Assembly: GCA_029541985.1 (NCBI GenBank) | Contig: CP095414.1 | Location: forward strand, 1,984,001-2,048,000 | DNA: 64,000 bases | Direction: 5' to 3' | From: Bacteroidales bacterium F22 | GTDB taxonomy: Bacteria; Bacteroidota; Bacteroidia; Bacteroidales; Bacteroidaceae | Shown here: one piece after another, positions 8,014-16,856 of the stretch | How positions within the stretch are numbered: the first letter of the stretch is position 1 | Layout: each line of letters starts with the position of its first letter | Translations under genes and position numbers: made by a program | Notes under the pieces: model-generated | Told to the model about the DNA's origin: nothing | The model's input: the letters and a program-made list of their open reading frames with translations, nothing else | The model's database searches: none

Positions 8014-10803
8014 ATGAAACATGCTCTGTTCTTCTTATGTCTGTTGTTCCTCTTTTGTCTACGACCGATGTATGGCAGTGTTGTCACTATGTCTGTAGGT
8101 GAGAACTTATTGGTTGATAAGTTGTTGACAACTATTAATCGTAGGTTAAACGATAGTGAGCTCTTAGATTCCATACATTATCTAAATGATAGAGGGAATC
8201 GGTATCAAGCCCATTTCCAATATCCAGCAGCAGTAGAAGCTCATTTCAAAGCGATGGAATATGCCCAAGCGTCGCAAGATACCTCTCTTTTGATTTGTAC
8301 ACTTAACCATATTGGTACTGACCTTCGTTTGGCTGGTGCACCCATGCAATCAGTACGCTACCATCAGCAAGCTTTAGCCCTATCAAAACAAGTCCCTTTC
8401 GATGTGGAAAGTCGTGTGAACACAATGGAGCAATTGGGTCTAGTTTATCTTGCTCTTCAAAAATACAAATGTGCCTTGAGTCTTTTTCAGAGAGGGTATG
8501 CTCTTGTGGATTCTATGCATCTCGAGACTCATCGTGCTCGCAATCTCTATCATATTGGGACGACTTACTTAGGTCTGAATCAAGTAGATACAGCTCTTTG
8601 TTATTACAGGGAGTCTTTAGCACGTAACCGAAAGAGGAAGTGTCTCAGCGGTATTGGGATGTGTAAATATTCTCTTGGCAACATCTATCTTCAGCAAGCA
8701 AAGCCACAGAAAGGACTTGTGATGATGTATGAAGCTCTCGATACCTTGCGCATGAGCAAAGACGTTTATAATCAGTTGGTCGTCGAGACATCAGTCTTCA
8801 GTACGCTACTTAAGCTGAACAAGACAGACGAAGCAAGTCATTTTCTATCCGCTATGATAGATGTTTCATTGTACAACCAATCTTTCGATTATCATTATCT
8901 TCTCTTTGACCTAAAAGCTCAACTATATAAACAGCAAAAAAAATATCGTCAGGCATTGCTAGTAAAAGAGCAGGGGGTAAACCTTCGAGATCGTGCTATG
9001 ACTGTTCGTGATGATTTGAGTATCCTTGAATTGTTGAATCATTATGAGAAGCAACAACTCGGTGAACAGATCAGCAAGTTGGAAGTGAAGCATGCGATGG
9101 CTCTCCAAAATAAAAGATACACTCGCTATCTCTTTGTGACTGTATGTGCTTTTTTATTACTTCTTTCCATTGGCTCCCTATATAGTTATTATATCAAGCG
9201 TAAACTAACTAGTGAATTGATGCTTCTCTCCAAACTGAGAACGCGATTCTTTAATAATATATCTCATGAATTGCGTACGCCACTGACCCTGATACAAGGG
9301 CCTTTAGAAGAAATGAAAAAGCCGCATACTGAAGAGCAATATAAACAGTTTCTTAATCTTGCTAGGCACAACGTACGACGATTACAGTTTCTTGTCAACC
9401 AGCTCTTATTACTTGGTAAAGTAGATGCTCACCAATTTAAGATACATATAGCACCGATTGATTTAGCTAAACATCTGACAGCTATTACGCGAAACTTCCA
9501 ACTTTATGCCGAGATGGAGAAACACCCTTATGCTGTTCAGTTAGATGAGACAGGTACCATCTATGGTGACAAGGAAATCATAGAAATCATATTGAGTAAT
9601 CTCATTTCGAATGCTTTTAAATATAGTCCATCGGATGATGAAATAGTCATCAAAGGAAAAAAGCAAGATACTTTTTACCGTCTAGAAGTGATTAATAAAG
9701 CGCCTCAGATTACTCAAGAAGATATCGTGCATCTCTTTGATCGCTTTTATTCTCTAGGAGGAGAATTTAGAACGAGTACCGGCATTGGACTTTCTGTAGT
9801 ACACGAACTCTCTATTCTATATGGGAGTCCCATCAGAGCGACTGTAGATGAAGTCCATCGCATTCATTTTCAGATAGATATCCCTTTCTTTGATGAACAG
9901 ATGGCTTGGCGTAAGATTTCTTCTGTAGTAGACCAATCTGTTCCAAAGGCGACATCGACTACAAAGAAAGCTCGTTCAGCTGCGTCACCAGAACACATAG
10001 TGCCCCTTGAAGTGAACCTCTCAGTAGAAAATTCCCACAATCATCTAGATCAGTTAACAGTGCTCGTCGTCGAAGATGATCCCGATATGCGTAGATATAT
10101 CAATATGTGCTTCGATGGGCATTTCAATGTGTTGGAAGCACGTGATGGATTGGAGGGCTTGGCCTCTGCCAAAGCGAACAATCCCGATTTGATTCTTAGC
10201 GATATCATGATGCCACGTATGAGTGGTCTTGAATTGTGTGATGCACTTAAAAAAGATTTATTGACAAGTCATATTCCTATCATATTACTAACAGCATTGA
10301 CCGGTGATGAAAATGAACAACGGGGCTTACATGCCCATGCCAATGATTTTATAAGCAAATCATTCTCTGCAGAGGCTCTTTTAAATAAAGTAACTAACAT
10401 GTTACAGACAATAGCTGAACTGAAAGAACGCTTTGCCAAAGAAATCTGGATTGAACCACTTCAAGTATCTATTCATGGAGGTGATGACCCTTTTGTCGAA
10501 CTACTAGAGAAAGTAATCCATCATGATATCTTTGACCCCGAATTTAGTGTAGAGCGCTTTTGTGAGATAGGGAGACTGAGTAAATCTCAGCTTTATCGAA
10601 AGATTAAATCTTGTATCGGATGTACACCCTTGGAATTTATCAAGCAAGTACGCATCAAGCAAGCTAGTCGTATGCTTAAAAATAGCAAAAAATCCATCAG
10701 TGATATTGCCTTTCAATGTGGATTCTCAGATGCTTCTTATTTTTCACGTGTGTTCAAAGAATGGACAGGGATATCTCCTTCTGAGTATAGAGAGCAGCCT
10801 TAG
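8014..10803 (+). CDS. Hybrid two-component system (TPR sensor, histidine kinase, receiver, AraC-type DNA-binding domain)
   Basis: 929 residues. A signal peptide (residues 1-22) is followed by a periplasmic TPR-type helical sensor (about 40-330), one membrane span (about 370-390, LFVTVCAFLLLLSIGSL), and a HisKA domain with the phospho-acceptor H418 in SHELRTPL. The ATPase has an N box (NLISNAFKYSP) and a G box (STGIGLS). The receiver domain has D730 (LSDIMMPRMSG), and a C-terminal AraC helix-turn-helix ends ISPSEYREQP. All signature residues are intact. This layout lets one inner-membrane protein sense a periplasmic signal and bind DNA. The sensor is TPR-like, not the beta-propeller/Y_Y_Y type usual for glycan-sensing HTCS, so the ligand cannot be guessed. 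The GH92-fusion gene 231 nt downstream is a plausible target. Confidence 0.92.
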   Translation: MKHALFFLCLLFLFCLRPMYGSVVTMSVGENLLVDKLLTTINRRLNDSELLDSIHYLNDRGNRYQAHFQYPAAVEAHFKAMEYAQASQDTSLLICTLNHIGTDLRLAGAPMQSVRYHQQALALSKQVPFDVESRVNTMEQLGLVYLALQKYKCALSLFQRGYALVDSMHLETHRARNLYHIGTTYLGLNQVDTALCYYRESLARNRKRKCLSGIGMCKYSLGNIYLQQAKPQKGLVMMYEALDTLRMSKDVYNQLVVETSVFSTLLKLNKTDEASHFLSAMIDVSLYNQSFDYHYLLFDLKAQLYKQQKKYRQALLVKEQGVNLRDRAMTVRDDLSILELLNHYEKQQLGEQISKLEVKHAMALQNKRYTRYLFVTVCAFLLLLSIGSLYSYYIKRKLTSELMLLSKLRTRFFNNISHELRTPLTLIQGPLEEMKKPHTEEQYKQFLNLARHNVRRLQFLVNQLLLLGKVDAHQFKIHIAPIDLAKHLTAITRNFQLYAEMEKHPYAVQLDETGTIYGDKEIIEIILSNLISNAFKYSPSDDEIVIKGKKQDTFYRLEVINKAPQITQEDIVHLFDRFYSLGGEFRTSTGIGLSVVHELSILYGSPIRATVDEVHRIHFQIDIPFFDEQMAWRKISSVVDQSVPKATSTTKKARSAASPEHIVPLEVNLSVENSHNHLDQLTVLVVEDDPDMRRYINMCFDGHFNVLEARDGLEGLASAKANNPDLILSDIMMPRMSGLELCDALKKDLLTSHIPIILLTALTGDENEQRGLHAHANDFISKSFSAEALLNKVTNMLQTIAELKERFAKEIWIEPLQVSIHGGDDPFVELLEKVIHHDIFDPEFSVERFCEIGRLSKSQLYRKIKSCIGCTPLEFIKQVRIKQASRMLKNSKKSISDIAFQCGFSDASYFSRVFKEWTGISPSEYREQP

Positions 10804-10830
10804 TCGAATGATTTCATACATAGAACCCTT

Positions 10831-10848
10831 GAGCATCATTTTATGCTC
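10831..10848 (+). terminator. Weak hairpin after the hybrid regulator
   Basis: GAGCAT / ATGCTC inverted repeat with a 6-nt loop, 27 nt after the stop codon. It has no strong T tract, so a terminator role is uncertain. Confidence 0.35.
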
Positions 10849-10989
10849 TTAGTATGGGGCCTTTGTAGCAATCAATTTCTGACTTGTATTTATTATATGT
10901 ATGAACATACTTATTGATATAATCGGAATAGAATAAAAAATAGCTTGAAATACGTAATACATGAGGCTGTTTATGCATCTTCTTTCTTT

Positions 10990-10997
10990 TAACTTTG
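10990..10997 (+). promoter_or_regulatory. -7 element of the GH92-fusion gene
   Basis: TAACTTTG, an exact TAnnTTTG match, 37 nt before the start codon. A TTTA at about 10970 may be the -33 element. This supports transcription independent of the upstream regulator gene. Confidence 0.6.
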
Positions 10998-11034
10998 TAC
11001 AGACAAATCTTTAAACTGAGATAAATTTAAAATT

Positions 11035-14000
11035 ATGAACTATTCTAGAGGTCTTATTCCTTCTTTAATGATTTTGTTGTTCATGTCTTGTTCAACAAAA
11101 TCGGCTACTACTAGCTATGAGATATTAGCCGATTCGATTCAATCTAATCAAGGTATTCAATACACCATGCAACGTGCTTTTGAAGTAGTCAAAACTGGTT
11201 TCAATGCAGGGGATGGCTATGGAGAAGTTTGGATTCGTGATTACAATACCTTCATTGAACTTTCAGCAGAAGTGTATCCCAAAGAGACACTAAAAGAGAA
11301 TCTACGTGTCTTTTTCTGTTTACAACAATCTGATGGAGGAATAGTAGATGGTTTCATCCCTCGTTCCAAAGCCAAGCAGACTAAAGATGGTTATCAATAT
11401 GTTTTCTCTGATTTATCACCTCAATATGCAGGTCATAAGAACAACGTAGAGACAGATCAAGAGTCGTCTCTTGTTCAAGCCGTCTATCGCTATGTCACAA
11501 AAACAGGGGATACTGCTTTCTTACAAGAAAAGATAGGCGACCTGACTGTGGCTCAGCGTCTTGAAATGGCTATGAACTATTTGATGACCAAGCGATGGAG
11601 TGAAAAATATCATCTTATATACGGAGCAACTACTGCTGATTGGGGTGATGTACAACATACGCATCCTTGGGGTGTCTTTCTTACTCCTGACACAAAATAC
11701 AGTATTGACATCTATGACAATGCTATGTTTTTGATTGCAATAGATGACATGATCAAACTCGTTCCAAGTACCCAACCTCATTGGGGAAGGATACATGCAG
11801 ACATTGCGCAAAAGACGATGCAGTATCTCTGGGATGCCAAGCGAAATAAGTTTATACCGCACCTATATCTCGATGGGTCTCCGTTTCCAGCTGACTTTGA
11901 TGAAAATGCAATCTATTATCATGGCGGCACAGCCGTTGCGATTGAAGCAAATCTTTTGTCTAGAGCACAAGTGAAACAAGCGCTCTCTTATATGATTGCT
12001 GATGTGAAGGCTTCTGGAGCTGGGAGCATTGGACTTACCTTGTATCCTACTTATCCTAAGGGGTATTTTGAAAATGTAGGGATGGTTCCTTACGGCTATC
12101 AGAATGGGGGAGATTGGACTTGGTTTGGTGCTCGTATGATTCAGCAGCTGGTTCGTTATGGATTTCTTCAAGAAGCTTATGAACAGTTATTACCTATGAC
12201 TGACCGTGTGCTAGCTAATGAAGGGTTCTTCGAGTGGTATACGAAAGAAAATACGCCAAATGGTTCTGGTACTTTCAGAGGTTCTGCAGGTGTACTCTAC
12301 AAAGCAATCGAGATGTTAGAACAAGCTACAGATGCTAAAATCCGGGAATTACAACAACATCCGACGACACCTCAAACTCTTCTTTGGAAGATTGGCGAAG
12401 ATGATCAATCAGGAAATGAATTTAAGTTAGCTCCTGATGGATACCAGAAATTCATAGAAGATGACTTTGGTTGGGAAGACAAATATTTTCTAGTTGGTAC
12501 GTCATCATCTGACAAGGATTGGCCATATATCCTACCCGGAACTTCCGATTCATGGGGAGGTACTTGGGGGACTTCTGGACTCCGTTCCAATGTACTGAAC
12601 ATTCTATTTTCTCTAGACAAGAAACCCGCGAATCAGGATTGGATGTTGACTATTGATTTATTAGACTGCAATCCACAAGACTTACCTCTTCTTAAAGTAA
12701 TCATAAATGATAAGGTGTTGGAGACACGTGTGCCAGTGATTAATAGGTATGGAACAGAGCAGCAGTTGCTTTTTCCGACCAAAAACGCTAAGGCATCAGC
12801 AATTGACTCTATCCCTTCTCGAGACACTGGATACAACATTCAAATCCCATTACGTAGCGACGACCTAAGGTTAGGAGGTAATGAAATAAAACTCACCATT
12901 CTAGACGGTTCATGGGTCAAATTTGACCAGATAAAAATGACTGGACCGCAGAAGGCAAAGCTTAAACAAGATAAAGAAGTCTATCTACGAGATGTTCACG
13001 CCGCACCTTATGAAATCACTGTATCTGATACTGGTCAGCATGACTTCAGAGCACAACCCCTCATCGTAGACGTGGAGCATCTTAGTGGACAGCCTGAGTT
13101 GAAGGTTAAGTTAGATGGGAAAGTCATTTTCTCAGAGACTGTCGAAGCGAGACGATATGCTTTTGAAGCCCCTATGCCTGCAGTAAAATCGAAGACAAAG
13201 AGTAAATACCAAATCTTTATTGATGGTCATCTCAAGGTAAAAGGAGAGGTGGTACGTACTCCTCAGGCTTTGACTACACCAGCTCGATACGTAGATACGA
13301 CTATGGGTAGTGCTCACTCTAGATGGATGATTGCTCCCGGTCCATGGATGCCTTTTAGTATGGTGAAATTAAGTCCTGACAATCAAGACCCAGCTTGGCA
13401 AGGAGGGTACGACCCCATCTTCGAATCTATAGGGTGTTTTTCTCATATCCATGAATGGACGTTAGCGGGCTTAGGGACGATGCCGGCCAATGGACAACTA
13501 ATCACACAAGTAGGAACTCAGTCAGATCCAGATAGTGGTTACCGTTCTCGAATAAATAAAGAGACAGAAGAGGCACCTTTGGGCTATTACAAAGTGGAAC
13601 TGACTGATTATAATATAAAAGCTGAACTGACAGCGACTACTCGTTGTGGATTTCAGCGCTACACGTTCCCTCAAGACCGTGATTCCTCTCATGTGCTTCT
13701 TGACCTTGTCATTCCTGCTGAATATACGTATCAATGTTTGGATGCGAAAATCACTCAAGTGAGCCCTACACGCATCGAAGGATATAGTAAGCAACTCACG
13801 CCCAATACCTGGAGTGGGGGTATCTCACAAGAATATACAGTCTATTTCGTAGCAGAATTTGATAAACCTATTCAATCAATTACGATGTGGACTGATGAAG
13901 GAATCAAACCAAATATCCAATCCCTCCGAGTGAAAAAGCCTAAAGATGTGGGCGCTGCTGTATATTTCGATACCAAATCCAATGGAGTGGTCCAGATGCG

Positions 14001-15507
14001 CACAGGCATCTCCTATGTGAGTATCTCCAATGCAAGCGAGAATCTTCAGGAAGAGATAGCTAAACCTTTTGCCTGGGATTTTGATGCTGTAAGGCAAGCA
14101 AATATAAGAGCTTGGGATGAGTTGATGCAACGTGTCGATATAACGACCACCGATGCTCGTGAGAAACGTCGTTTTTATAATAGTTTCTACCGTGCTATAT
14201 GTAGCAGAAATACGTATAGTGATGTCAATGGTCAATGGCGCGATGCTGACGAGAAAGTACGCCGTATGACTAATCCGGATAATATAGCTCTTGGTTGTGA
14301 TGCTTTCTGGAATACCTTTTGGAATCTGAATCAGTTCTGGAATTTGGTAACCCCTGAGTGGACAAATCGATGGGTTAATTCTGAATTGGCAATGTATGAT
14401 GCAAATGGTTGGCTTGCGAAAGGTCCTGCTGGTATGGAATATATCCCTGTGATGGTGGCAGAGCATGAGATTCCTATGATTGTAGGTGCTTATCAGATGG
14501 GGATACGAGACTTCGATGTAGAGAAAGCTTTTCAAGCTGTTAAGAAAATGCAAACAGTTCCAGGACGTGTCGTTGGTGGAGGTTTTGCTGGTAATCGAGA
14601 CCTCAAAGCTTATCTCAAATACCATTATGTACCTTACGATTTAGGCCGTTTCTCCAATTCCTTAGAATATGCTTATGATGATTGGACCGTCTCTCAGTTT
14701 GCCAAGGCTATCGGTAAGACATCGGATTATGAGACCTTTGCTAAGCGTGGAGAATATTGGCGCAATGTAATAGATCCCGAAATTGGTTATGCCCATCTCA
14801 AGGATTCCAAAGGTCTATGGATGCCTGATTATGACCCATTTAAGTCTGGAGCAAATGAGCATTTTGTCGAAGGAAATGCTTGGCAATTGACTTATTTCGT
14901 ACCTCAGGATATTCCTGGATTAGCTAAGGTTATCGGTAAGAAGAACTTTACTGACCGTCTCGAATGGGGATTCGAGGAGAGTTACAAGACGAGATTCAAT
15001 GGTATCAATGACCAATATTGGAATTATCCAGTGATGCAGGGGAATCAACAATCGATGCATTTTGCTTATCTCTTCAATTGGGTGGACAAACCTTGGCTTA
15101 CTCAGAAGTGGGCTCGTGCTATCATGGACCGATATTATGGATACGGGGTTTCCAATGCTTATTTAGGAGATGAAGACCAAGGCCAAATGAGTGCGTGGTT
15201 CCTTATGAGTGCCTTAGGTCTCTTCCAAACTGATGGAGGGTGTAGTGTCGATCCTATTTATGAACTAGGAAGTCCTCTTTACCAAAAAGTGGTGATTGAT
15301 TTGGGGCAACGTTTTGGTCGTGGGGGTAAACTCGTCATCGAAGCGCATCATGCTTCCCGCCTAAATATGTATATACAATCGGTCAAACTCAATGGTAAAC
15401 CATGGAATGATTTTAAGATTCCAGCTCATGAACTCTTAAAAGGAGGTCATTTAGTATTGGAGATGGGGCCGCAACCGCAACCTAATTTTGGACTTGGTAA
15501 TGATTGA
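11035..15507 (+). CDS. Three-part lipoprotein: six-hairpin glycosidase-like domain, beta-sandwich domain and GH92 alpha-mannosidase
   Basis: 1490 residues. The N-terminus is a lipoprotein signal with Cys19 (LLFMSC). Residues about 45-445 look like an (alpha/alpha)6 glycosidase (GEVWIRDYNTF, NVETDQESSLVQAVYRY, DIYDNAMF); I cannot assign a GH family. Residues about 460-660 form a beta-rich, possibly carbohydrate-binding segment (WKIGEDDQSGNEF, WEDKYFLVG). From about 745 onward the sequence is a full GH92 enzyme: RYVDTTMGSAHSRWMIAPGPW, the long FWNTFWNLNQFWNLVTPEW segment and EDQGQMSAWFLMSALG near 1385. GH92 enzymes are calcium-dependent exo-acting alpha-mannosidases acting on N-glycans or yeast mannan. 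The protein is likely membrane-anchored at the outer membrane or in the periplasm. An N-terminal glycosidase-like module joined to GH92 in one chain is not the standard layout (GH92 proteins are usually about 750 residues). Confidence 0.85.
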   Translation: MNYSRGLIPSLMILLFMSCSTKSATTSYEILADSIQSNQGIQYTMQRAFEVVKTGFNAGDGYGEVWIRDYNTFIELSAEVYPKETLKENLRVFFCLQQSDGGIVDGFIPRSKAKQTKDGYQYVFSDLSPQYAGHKNNVETDQESSLVQAVYRYVTKTGDTAFLQEKIGDLTVAQRLEMAMNYLMTKRWSEKYHLIYGATTADWGDVQHTHPWGVFLTPDTKYSIDIYDNAMFLIAIDDMIKLVPSTQPHWGRIHADIAQKTMQYLWDAKRNKFIPHLYLDGSPFPADFDENAIYYHGGTAVAIEANLLSRAQVKQALSYMIADVKASGAGSIGLTLYPTYPKGYFENVGMVPYGYQNGGDWTWFGARMIQQLVRYGFLQEAYEQLLPMTDRVLANEGFFEWYTKENTPNGSGTFRGSAGVLYKAIEMLEQATDAKIRELQQHPTTPQTLLWKIGEDDQSGNEFKLAPDGYQKFIEDDFGWEDKYFLVGTSSSDKDWPYILPGTSDSWGGTWGTSGLRSNVLNILFSLDKKPANQDWMLTIDLLDCNPQDLPLLKVIINDKVLETRVPVINRYGTEQQLLFPTKNAKASAIDSIPSRDTGYNIQIPLRSDDLRLGGNEIKLTILDGSWVKFDQIKMTGPQKAKLKQDKEVYLRDVHAAPYEITVSDTGQHDFRAQPLIVDVEHLSGQPELKVKLDGKVIFSETVEARRYAFEAPMPAVKSKTKSKYQIFIDGHLKVKGEVVRTPQALTTPARYVDTTMGSAHSRWMIAPGPWMPFSMVKLSPDNQDPAWQGGYDPIFESIGCFSHIHEWTLAGLGTMPANGQLITQVGTQSDPDSGYRSRINKETEEAPLGYYKVELTDYNIKAELTATTRCGFQRYTFPQDRDSSHVLLDLVIPAEYTYQCLDAKITQVSPTRIEGYSKQLTPNTWSGGISQEYTVYFVAEFDKPIQSITMWTDEGIKPNIQSLRVKKPKDVGAAVYFDTKSNGVVQMRTGISYVSISNASENLQEEIAKPFAWDFDAVRQANIRAWDELMQRVDITTTDAREKRRFYNSFYRAICSRNTYSDVNGQWRDADEKVRRMTNPDNIALGCDAFWNTFWNLNQFWNLVTPEWTNRWVNSELAMYDANGWLAKGPAGMEYIPVMVAEHEIPMIVGAYQMGIRDFDVEKAFQAVKKMQTVPGRVVGGGFAGNRDLKAYLKYHYVPYDLGRFSNSLEYAYDDWTVSQFAKAIGKTSDYETFAKRGEYWRNVIDPEIGYAHLKDSKGLWMPDYDPFKSGANEHFVEGNAWQLTYFVPQDIPGLAKVIGKKNFTDRLEWGFEESYKTRFNGINDQYWNYPVMQGNQQSMHFAYLFNWVDKPWLTQKWARAIMDRYYGYGVSNAYLGDEDQGQMSAWFLMSALGLFQTDGGCSVDPIYELGSPLYQKVVIDLGQRFGRGGKLVIEAHHASRLNMYIQSVKLNGKPWNDFKIPAHELLKGGHLVLEMGPQPQPNFGLGND

Positions 15508-15547
15508 TGTCCAGATTTATTGATGATACTATTCTTTACCCCTTCTT

Positions 15548-15580
15548 AGGTTGAAATGTTATCTGTTAACATTTCAACCT
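15548..15580. terminator. Strong hairpin downstream of the GH92 fusion
   Basis: A 14-bp perfect stem (AGGTTGAAATGTTA / TAACATTTCAACCT) with a 5-nt loop, extended by imperfect CCCCTTCTT / AAAAAAGGGG pairing. It lies 40 nt after the stop codon. There is no T tract on the plus strand, so termination may depend on the stem alone. Confidence 0.6.
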
Positions 15581-15636
15581 AAAAAAGGGGTGTTTGATCT
15601 TGTGTCTTTACTCTGGTAATGCTTCGAGTTTAGGAA

Positions 15637-15678
15637 ACTAATACTTAAGTCCTTCTAAAGAAGGACTTAAGTATTAGT
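15637..15678. terminator. Second hairpin: 20-bp perfect inverted repeat
   Basis: ACTAATACTTAAGTCCTTCT at 15637-15656 pairs perfectly with 15659-15678, leaving only 2 nt between the arms. It could act as a second terminator or as a processed RNA structure. The rest of the 463-nt gap up to the HAD gene (15508-15970) holds only this, the preceding hairpin and the promoter at 15926. Confidence 0.5.
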
Positions 15679-15925
15679 AATTCATTTTCTTGAGGGCTCA
15701 CTTTTTGTATTTCCGAAAATGGAATACCCATTTTGAGCCCTTTCTAAGGCTTTTTTATGAGTCAGGGTAGTTATCCTATCGGCAAATGATTGTATAAGCT
15801 CTATCTGAACCCCTATTTTTTCACTATTGTTAATAAGCCTGATTAGAATCAGAATTAAGCATATAGAGCCGATTTCTACTAAGGTAAAAGATTGTATAAT
15901 GTCCATTGTTGTAATGGATATTAAG

Positions 15926-15933
15926 TACCTTTG
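15926..15933 (+). promoter_or_regulatory. -7 element of the HAD hydrolase gene
   Basis: TACCTTTG, an exact consensus match, with TTG at 15906-15908 as a possible -33 (17-nt spacing). It places transcription just before the ATG at 15971 and rules out the longer open frame that begins at 15827. Confidence 0.6.
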
Positions 15934-15970
15934 CCTCAATAAGAGATATAATATTTTACAGAAGGATAAT

Positions 15971-16750
15971 ATGGTTAAAGCAATTTTTTTTGATATTGAT
16001 GGGACGTTAGTTAGTTTCAATACACATAGAATACCAGAGTCGACCATCAAGGCGATGAATTTGGCTAGAGCTCAAGGGATTAAATTATATATAGCCACAG
16101 GTCGTGCTAAGGGAGTGATAAACAACTTACAAGGATTTGTTTTTGATGGCTATGTCACGATGAATGGTTCTGTTTGTTTCAATAGTGATGATGAAGTCAT
16201 CTATAGCCAACCGTTTACTGATGAGGATCAACAATCGATGGCAGAGCTATTTATTGAAGAACCCTCATTATCTAGTTTTGTCTTTACCAAAGAAAAGGTA
16301 TATGTCGTCAATAAGAATCAGGCATTGACTTCTTTTGTTAAGCTATTAAATTTCCCACAAGTTCCCTCGTTGAAAGCGACAGAATTACTTGACCATGAGG
16401 TTTATCAGTACTCTGCCTTCCTCGATACACAAGAAGAGATTAAATATGTATCCCATCTCAAAGATGCACATATCACTCGATGGCATCCTGCATTTATGGA
16501 TATCTCTAGAGCGGGCAATTCTAAAGCTGTGGGTATAGACCAGATTTTAGCTTATGATGGACTTCATTTGGCCGATTGCATGGCTTTTGGTGACGGGGGA
16601 AACGATATAGACATGCTCAGACATGTGCCTCGTGGAGTTGCTATGGGAAATGCAGCAGATGATGTCAAAGCATCAGCCAATTATGTGACGACCACTGTGG
16701 ATGAAGATGGTATAGCTCATGCTTTGCGTCATTATGGAATTATTGATTAA
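15971..16750 (+). CDS. Cof-type HAD phosphatase
   Basis: 259 residues. The start is placed at the ATG at 15971 because the DxD nucleophile motif (FFDIDGTL) then falls at residues 7-13, as in the family, and because a promoter core lies 38 nt upstream. The frame is open further upstream, but that extension is not conserved in kind. Motif II/III regions (YIATGRAKG; a Lys in GNSKAVG) and motif IV (AFGDGGNDIDML) are present, with a cap domain between. Members dephosphorylate sugar phosphates or flavin/pyridoxal phosphates. The exact substrate cannot be told. Monocistronic by its own promoter. Confidence 0.88.
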   Translation: MVKAIFFDIDGTLVSFNTHRIPESTIKAMNLARAQGIKLYIATGRAKGVINNLQGFVFDGYVTMNGSVCFNSDDEVIYSQPFTDEDQQSMAELFIEEPSLSSFVFTKEKVYVVNKNQALTSFVKLLNFPQVPSLKATELLDHEVYQYSAFLDTQEEIKYVSHLKDAHITRWHPAFMDISRAGNSKAVGIDQILAYDGLHLADCMAFGDGGNDIDMLRHVPRGVAMGNAADDVKASANYVTTTVDEDGIAHALRHYGIID

Positions 16751-16811
16751 TAGGGAGTTAATTTTTTTGTTTAATTAATCTAAGGGTGAACTCTTTTAAA
16801 AATAAAAAGAG

Positions 16812-16819
16812 TAATTTTG
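16812..16819 (+). promoter_or_regulatory. -7 element of the cstA gene
   Basis: TAATTTTG matches TAnnTTTG, 37 nt before the cstA start. I saw no convincing -33 TTTG. Confidence 0.55.
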
Positions 16820-16856
16820 CAGAAACTAGATTGATCAATCAAAAACAAGTTGTCTC

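Noticed and set aside
13876-14625. 249-codon open frame on the minus strand inside the GH92 gene
   Set aside because: It is fully antisense to conserved GH92 coding sequence, its translation is rich in Ile/Ser/His with no recognisable domain, and no promoter supports it.
15827-15970. Upstream extension of the HAD hydrolase frame
   Set aside because: The promoter core at 15926 lies inside it and the family N-terminus starts at 15971.
15682-16050. 122-codon minus-strand frame overlapping the start of the HAD gene
   Set aside because: It covers the HAD promoter and DxD-coding region in antisense, with no recognisable protein content.
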